Source: Fidelibacterota bacterium
Lineage (GTDB): Bacteria > Fidelibacterota > UBA2242
Assembly (NCBI GenBank): GCA_023133185.1
Contig: JAGLWX010000023.1
Coordinates: 1 to 10,345 of the forward strand
Reading direction: 5' to 3'
DNA: 10,345 nucleotides
The notes under the pieces: generated by a model
Told to the model about the DNA's origin: nothing
The model's input: the letters and a program-made list of their open reading frames with translations, nothing else
The model's database searches: none
Made by a program: the position numbers and the translations under genes
Shown: piece by piece, positions 6,102 through 10,345 of the stretch
How the letters are laid out: every line of letters begins with the position of its first letter
How positions within the stretch are numbered: position 1 is the first letter of the stretch

Positions 6102-6136
6102 GTTCCAGAGGAACTCCTTTCTGTGGAATGTTGGAG
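6102..6136 (+). repeat. Dispersed repeat copy D (GTTCC..GGAAC plus TGTTGGAGT)
   Basis: GTTCCAGAGGAAC (6102-6114, 5-bp arms around AGA) followed by CTCC..., then TGTTGGAGT (6130-6138). It has the same order of parts as copy A on the minus strand at 2814-2855, with scattered differences, so the two are diverged members of one family. Confidence 0.5.
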
Positions 6137-6151
6137 TGATAGAAAAGGAAT

Positions 6152-6228
6152 CTTTGCGAAAGTTCGCTTCCGGTAACGTGGGAGATTGGGTAAGCGCTGC
6201 GGATTTCTTTTAGATAGCTTTCACAAAG
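6152..6228. repeat. Unit bounded by CTTTGCGAAAG / CTTTCACAAAG inverted repeats, second copy
   Basis: CTTTGCGAAAG (6152-6162) is identical to 5919-5929; the far end CTTTCACAAAG (6218-6228) differs from its perfect partner at one base. Unit length is 77 bases against 79 in the first copy, and the interior is different and richer in GC. It ends 16 bases before the barrel gene's start codon, so the far arm sits in that gene's leader. Confidence 0.65.
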
Positions 6229-6244
6229 TTTGTATGAGGAAATT

Positions 6245-7423
6245 ATGCGACAAATATTGCTTATTCTAACTATTTCCACGACTCTTTTCGCCAGTCCGGA
6301 CTGGTCTGGTGTCGATTGGTTTGGGTATTACGAGGGTGAATATGATTTCGGAAAATTACCAGACAAATCAATTTATTTCGGCTATAATAAATTGCGCCTT
6401 GATATGGATACCAGTCCATCCAACAATATCAGGATCAGCGCCGATGTAATCTATAAGCAATTCAATGGTCAGACCGAACTGAATTTCATGGATTTTATCG
6501 ATCAAAAATACTGGCCGGTGATTCCATTACCTGACGGCTCCGGCAACATTACCCTTACCGAACTCCCCTATCAGCTGCAAGATACTCTCTATATCGACAA
6601 CATGTTCCTGGAATTTCACCACAAGCTATTCGATCTGACGCTGGGTAAGCAGCAGATTTCTCCCGGCGTGGGTTACGCCTGGAATCCGACCGACATTTTC
6701 AATATCAAGGATAACATGGATCCCACCTATGAACAAACCGGGATTTCCGCCGTGAAATTATCAATTCCGCTTGGATACCGGACAACATTAAGCGGAATCC
6801 TGCAACCAGAGAATTCCTGGGATGAAACCGTCCAGTATTACCAGTTGAAAACCGGGTTTGGGCGCTACGATCTGTCAGTCTTATATGGTCGCAGTCAATA
6901 CCGGCAAAACGGACTCTTAGGGTCGTCAATCCAGCCCCGTGATCTGTATGGATTCAACCTCGAAGGTGAACTGTTCGGACTTGGCATTCGCAGCGAAGTA
7001 GCCGCTCACCGGTTGGATTATAACAGCAATGATTTACAATACGAATACATTATCGGCGCCGATTATACCTTCGCCAATTCCCTGTTCATTATGGCTGAAT
7101 ATTATTATAACGACCTTGGCTCTCCGGCAAACAAAACCGTCTTCGATGATTACCTGGTCTATTTTGCCGGTGAGCGTAAAAGCCTGAATCAAAACTATCT
7201 GTTCAATCTCGCCATGTATCCACTGGGAGATTTATTGGATGCTGGTTTACTCAGCATTATCAACCTAAATGATAAAAGCGCCGTTGTTATTCCCCAATTG
7301 ATATATCGCATCTATCAGGATGTGGAATTGACCTTCATGGGCAGCCTGTTCATCGGTGAAGATACAGACGAATTCGGCTACCAGGAATATGGCGCACGGG
7401 TGCGCTTAAGAACATATTTTTAA
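6245..7423 (+). CDS. Outer-membrane beta-barrel protein of an RND export cluster
   Basis: 392 residues from ATG 6245, chosen for the GAGGAAA site just upstream and the signal peptide MRQILLILTISTTLFA that follows; an in-frame TTG at 6230 lacks both. After the signal the sequence is rich in Tyr, Phe, Asp and Asn with many alternating short strands (RLDMDTSPSNNIRISADVIY, LFDLTLGKQQISPGVGYAW, YDLSVLYGRSQYR, SLFIMAEYYYND) and ends in the strand RVRLRTYF with a C-terminal Phe, the outer-membrane assembly signature. It resembles barrel proteins of the porin/DUF1302-like kind found beside MMPL pumps and LolA-like proteins, though a family cannot be fixed from sequence alone. It likely gives the exported substrate its route or receptor at the outer membrane. 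The RND gene follows after 39 bases without a terminator, so the two are probably one transcript. Confidence 0.82.
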   Translation: MRQILLILTISTTLFASPDWSGVDWFGYYEGEYDFGKLPDKSIYFGYNKLRLDMDTSPSNNIRISADVIYKQFNGQTELNFMDFIDQKYWPVIPLPDGSGNITLTELPYQLQDTLYIDNMFLEFHHKLFDLTLGKQQISPGVGYAWNPTDIFNIKDNMDPTYEQTGISAVKLSIPLGYRTTLSGILQPENSWDETVQYYQLKTGFGRYDLSVLYGRSQYRQNGLLGSSIQPRDLYGFNLEGELFGLGIRSEVAAHRLDYNSNDLQYEYIIGADYTFANSLFIMAEYYYNDLGSPANKTVFDDYLVYFAGERKSLNQNYLFNLAMYPLGDLLDAGLLSIINLNDKSAVVIPQLIYRIYQDVELTFMGSLFIGEDTDEFGYQEYGARVRLRTYF

Positions 7424-7462
7424 ATTGAAATTTTTTTACTTGATAAACAGAGGGAGTGTCAA

Positions 7463-10195
7463 ATGAGAGACAAAATACTGAGCAAACTTGCAAAATTACA
7501 CGCCAATCATCCATGGAGAATGCTAATTGTTGTAACGGCTATTACTATTATTTGTACCATATTAACCAGTCAAATACAAATTTCGCCCAAATGGTCCGAT
7601 ATGCTCCCGAAAGGCGATAAGCGTACCGCTGAATTTGATCGTATTTTAGACGAATTTGTCTCAGCCTCAAGTATTGTTATTGTAGTACAGGGCGAAGAAG
7701 ATAAAATAAAAGCATTTGCGGACACTATTGCTCCAAAATTACTGGCGCCTATTCCAAACCCGGAAAATAGAACTGAAAAAAAGATTTATGTACGTCGTGT
7801 AGATTACAAACAGGATGTGGATTTTATCCGCAATCACGGTTTTGCGCTGATTAAGGAATCGGACTTAAAAAACATGCGGGATATATTCCAGGATCCAAAC
7901 CTTGTGCCATTACTGACAAATATTAATAATAGTTTTGAGAAAGAATATATAGAAACGGATAAGTCTTTGAGCAACCGGGAAAAGGAAGACGGCGCCTACC
8001 AGTTTTTAGACGGAATTGAAAACTGGCTCGGAGTTATGCATCGTTACATTTCAGGCAAAGATGTAAGTTTGAAAGAGACGCATTCTGCTGTGGATAAATT
8101 ATTGTTGGGAGAACCCTATTTTATCTCATACGATAGGAAAGCCCTCATCCTGAACGTAATTCCAAATTTCAGTATGATGGAGGTTTTTTTAATGGTGGAA
8201 GGTACCGATGCGGTCCAGTCTGTAGTAACTGAAACTTTAAAAGATTTTCCCGGAGTACAGGCGGGATTAACTGGAACTATCCCCATGGGACGTGATGAAA
8301 TGGTATATGGAACACAGGGTGTGGAATACACATCTATTATTTCTATGATTGCTATCGGCATCCTGCTAATTATTTCATTCCGTATGTGGGTGGCTCCTGT
8401 TCTGGCATTGCTGAATTTAGTGGTCGGATTGATTTGGGCGGCAGGATTATCGGCAATACTTGTTCCGGTTTTAAATATAATGACGCTAATGTTTTTCGTT
8501 GTATTGATCGGGTTGGGTATTGATTTTTCGATACATATTATTGCCGGTTTTACGGAGATGCGGGCTTTAGGTAATTCCATTGAAAAATCCATGGAAGGAA
8601 GTCTGTTGAAATCCGGTATGGGTATAATAACGGGCGCACTTACTACAGCCTGCGCATTTTTCGCATTGATGATCGGAGATTCAAGAGTAATGAGCGAAAT
8701 GGGATTAATTACCGGAATTGGTTTATTAGCAGTGGCGGCTGTTACATTTACACTTTTACCGGCATTGCTCGTAATTCGTGAACGTCGCCGGAAAAATTAC
8801 ATTGCCAAAAAGGGAATTGCACAAAAAGCAGAGCCAAAGGATATCTCTTTTATCTTCCTTGGACGGATTGGCGCAGTTTTGAAAGAACGATATATATTTA
8901 CAATATTAGGAGCAATCGTTGTTACAGCGCTTCTATCGTGGTCTGCTTCAAAAATCACCTTTAATTATAATTATATGGATATCGAACCGGAAGGGATTCC
9001 CAGCATTACACTGCAGGATACAGTTTTGGATAAATTTGATCTTAGTATGGATTTTGCCTACCTGGTAGCCGAAAGTGTGGAAGAATCACGGCGACTGACA
9101 GATATTGCCAGGGATTATTCTTCTATAGCAGTCGTTGAGGATATTTCTCTCTATTTGCCATCTCCTGAGGAACAGAAAAAAAGAAATCCCCATATTGAAG
9201 AAATTCGACGTTTAATATCAGGCGCTGAATGTAAGGACCTGCTTTCGGAAAAAGAGTTAAATGTCTTAAAACAGGAATTAGAACGGCTAAAGATGAACAT
9301 TATTGAACTACAGGATCTCGCATTTACCGGTGGTCAGGATAAAATAGATAAGAAGTGCGGGGAGCTGGTTGGTTATCCTGATAAAGAATACATTACTATT
9401 TTCGACAAGTTAGAATCAATTCTAAGTCATAGAGATAAAAACATTCTATTAAGGACAAATTCTTTCCAGAACAATTACTTTGGTTATTTTAAAAATAATG
9501 TTCTTAAAATGGCAAATGAAGAATCTATATCTTTAGATAATTTACCGGTATCTATAGTTGACCAATATGGAAATAAGGATCGAAGTCTTTTCCTTATAAC
9601 AGTGCTCCCCGCTCATAATATCTGGCAGGACGCCCGGTTTCTCTACCGCTTTACCGATGATCTGGCTGAAATAAGTGAACGCGCCACCGGTTTCCCCCCT
9701 GTCTTCAGAGCCTTAATTGATGTCATCGGCAGAGACGGACGTAATGCCGCTATTTTAACAATAATTGTAGTTTTTATTTTATTATTGATTGATTTCCGAA
9801 ATGTAGGACATGCTCTCATGGCAATGATCCCTCTATTAACGGGAATGGTCTGGATGGTTGGAATAATGCACATCATTGGGAGACAGCTGGATGTAGTGAA
9901 TGTAATGGCTTTACCGTTGATTCTTGGGATTGGTATTGATGATGGCGTCCATATTATTCATCGCTGGAGAAGAGAGGGCTATGATTCCGTAAAGACCGTC
10001 TTTGCAAGTACGGGAAAAGCTATTTTGCTTACCTCCCTGACCACAATGCTGGCGTTTGGATCGCTGATGTTTTCTTTGTGGAGAGGATATGGCAGCCTGG
10101 GTGCTGCGCTCTTAATCGGCGTTGGCGCTTGCTTCATCACTACTGTATATATTCTCCCCGGAATAATAGGGTGGATTGAGCGGAAAAGGGGGTAG
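7463..10195 (+). CDS. MMPL/RND-superfamily exporter, two-repeat 12-TM protein
   Basis: 910 residues from ATG 7463 with GAGGGAG at 7451-7457 as ribosome binding site. Two RND halves: TM1 at about 19-36, a first periplasmic domain to ~288, TM2-6 at about 291-438; then TM7 at about 477-496, a second periplasmic domain to ~758, and TM8-12 at about 761-905. Each half has the proton-relay motif of MMPL proteins in its fourth helix: GLGIDFSIHI (D354) and GIGIDDGVHI (D826, D827). This type is driven by proton motive force and moves lipids or hydrophobic molecules (compare hopanoid transporter HpnN and mycobacterial MmpL); the substrate here is unknown. The second periplasmic domain has a charged helical insert at about 569-620 (KELNVLKQELERLKMNIIEL) that looks like a coiled coil. 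The first domain also has charged helical stretches. It is the last gene of the cluster. Confidence 0.93.
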   Translation: MRDKILSKLAKLHANHPWRMLIVVTAITIICTILTSQIQISPKWSDMLPKGDKRTAEFDRILDEFVSASSIVIVVQGEEDKIKAFADTIAPKLLAPIPNPENRTEKKIYVRRVDYKQDVDFIRNHGFALIKESDLKNMRDIFQDPNLVPLLTNINNSFEKEYIETDKSLSNREKEDGAYQFLDGIENWLGVMHRYISGKDVSLKETHSAVDKLLLGEPYFISYDRKALILNVIPNFSMMEVFLMVEGTDAVQSVVTETLKDFPGVQAGLTGTIPMGRDEMVYGTQGVEYTSIISMIAIGILLIISFRMWVAPVLALLNLVVGLIWAAGLSAILVPVLNIMTLMFFVVLIGLGIDFSIHIIAGFTEMRALGNSIEKSMEGSLLKSGMGIITGALTTACAFFALMIGDSRVMSEMGLITGIGLLAVAAVTFTLLPALLVIRERRRKNYIAKKGIAQKAEPKDISFIFLGRIGAVLKERYIFTILGAIVVTALLSWSASKITFNYNYMDIEPEGIPSITLQDTVLDKFDLSMDFAYLVAESVEESRRLTDIARDYSSIAVVEDISLYLPSPEEQKKRNPHIEEIRRLISGAECKDLLSEKELNVLKQELERLKMNIIELQDLAFTGGQDKIDKKCGELVGYPDKEYITIFDKLESILSHRDKNILLRTNSFQNNYFGYFKNNVLKMANEESISLDNLPVSIVDQYGNKDRSLFLITVLPAHNIWQDARFLYRFTDDLAEISERATGFPPVFRALIDVIGRDGRNAAILTIIVVFILLLIDFRNVGHALMAMIPLLTGMVWMVGIMHIIGRQLDVVNVMALPLILGIGIDDGVHIIHRWRREGYDSVKTVFASTGKAILLTSLTTMLAFGSLMFSLWRGYGSLGAALLIGVGACFITTVYILPGIIGWIERKRG

Positions 10196-10281
10196 AATTT
10201 CGAATTTCAAATTTCCCCGGGGTGCCTTCCCAAAGGAATCTTCGATCGGCACAAATATCAAAATGGAAAATAGATGTTTTC
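10196..10281. other. Short spacer after the RND gene with CCCCGGGG palindrome
   Basis: AT-rich repeats of AATTTC words lead into CCCCGGGG (10215-10222), then CCTTCCCAAAGG. There is no stem followed by a T run, so no intrinsic terminator can be claimed. Confidence 0.35.
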
Positions 10282-10345
10282 TTGACTTTTCATAATTAAT
10301 CTCATATATTCAAATGTACAATTGTACGTTTGAATTGGAGACATT
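10282..10345 (+). promoter_or_regulatory. Promoter, palindromic operator and ribosome binding site of a gene beyond the window
   Basis: TTGACT (10282-10287), a 17-base spacer and TATATT (10305-10310) form a near-consensus sigma-70 promoter. Directly after it, at the expected transcription start, lies a perfect 12-bp palindrome GTACAATTGTAC (10316-10327), which extends to CAAA/TTTG arms (10311-10332) with one mismatched pair. GGAG follows at 10337-10340, so a start codon is expected within a few bases of the window end. The layout mirrors the tetR promoter upstream, which suggests a TetR- or MarR-like regulator or its target gene. Confidence 0.7.

Larger units (their letters stand above)
5770..6244. 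other. 475-bp repeat-packed gap within the export gene cluster
   Basis: No real gene. In order it holds: an octamer tandem repeat (5803-5847), 59-bp repeat copy C (5838-5896), an inverted-repeat unit (5919-5997), a second type of inverted-repeat element (5998-6076), a GTTCC/GGAAC repeat (6102-6136), and another inverted-repeat unit (6152-6228). Frames that cross it, such as 5829-6026 (+) and 5998-6279 (-), are translations of repeats. It separates the lolA-like gene from the barrel gene and could stop or slow transcription between them. No clear new promoter was found for the barrel gene. Confidence 0.75.

Noticed and set aside
5770..6244. CRISPR array in the repeat-rich gap
   Set aside because: The repeats are of several kinds, in both orientations and not evenly spaced with unique spacers; no cas genes are present.
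5998..6279. 93-residue minus-strand frame over the repeat gap and the barrel start
   Set aside because: It is made of inverted-repeat elements and overlaps the signal-peptide region of the barrel gene.
8116..8592. 158-residue minus-strand frame inside the RND gene
   Set aside because: Antisense shadow of a well-supported transporter gene; its composition mirrors the membrane segments of the opposite strand.
10196..10250. Intrinsic terminator after the pump gene
   Set aside because: CCCCGGGG is a loop-less palindrome not followed by a T run, and the CCTT/AAGG stem is only 4 bp.

Overview
The window is from a Gram-negative bacterium of moderate to low GC. Evidence for an outer membrane: two beta-barrel coding sequences (one a short remnant), a LolA-like periplasmic protein and an RND exporter. 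The DUF3857/transglutaminase-like protein, the DUF4143 ATPase and the dispersed intergenic repeats suggest an uncultured lineage near Bacteroidota/Marinimicrobiota/Calditrichota (FCB group). That placement is inference; there is no rRNA or marker gene here.

Layout. 1-1595: 3' part of a DUF3857/transglutaminase-like protein that lacks the catalytic Cys and His. 1649-1933 (-): small ORF resembling only the C-terminal end of an outer-membrane beta-barrel, probably a remnant. 1934-2341: about 400 bases with small hairpins and no convincing plus-strand gene. 2342-2737: bacteriohemerythrin-like protein with one iron-ligand His replaced by Asn. 2885-4099 (-): AAA ATPase of the DUF4143 type, with its own promoter and an inverted repeat around it, and with members of a dispersed repeat family on both sides. 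4308-10195: envelope export locus in one orientation: TetR regulator with a palindromic operator on its own promoter, LolA-like periplasmic protein, a 475-base repeat-packed gap, outer-membrane beta-barrel, and a 12-TM MMPL/RND exporter. 10282-10345: a strong promoter, a large palindrome and a Shine-Dalgarno sequence for a gene that starts just beyond the window.

How the genes may work together (inference from family and context): TetR represses the cluster, probably released by a hydrophobic or lipid-like ligand. The RND pump moves a substrate out of the inner membrane, the LolA-like protein carries it through the periplasm, and the barrel receives it at the outer membrane. No membrane-fusion adaptor is present. 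The LolA-like gene is broken into two frames exactly at a T TTT TTC heptamer, so it is either a recent one-base deletion, a sequence error, or a site of frameshifting or slippage.

The other striking feature is the repeat content. A 59-base repeat occurs as an inverted pair (58/59 identical) bracketing tetR and the lolA-like gene. The gap before the barrel gene holds an octamer tandem repeat, two units bounded by CTTTGCGAAAG inverted repeats, and a third inverted-repeat element between them.
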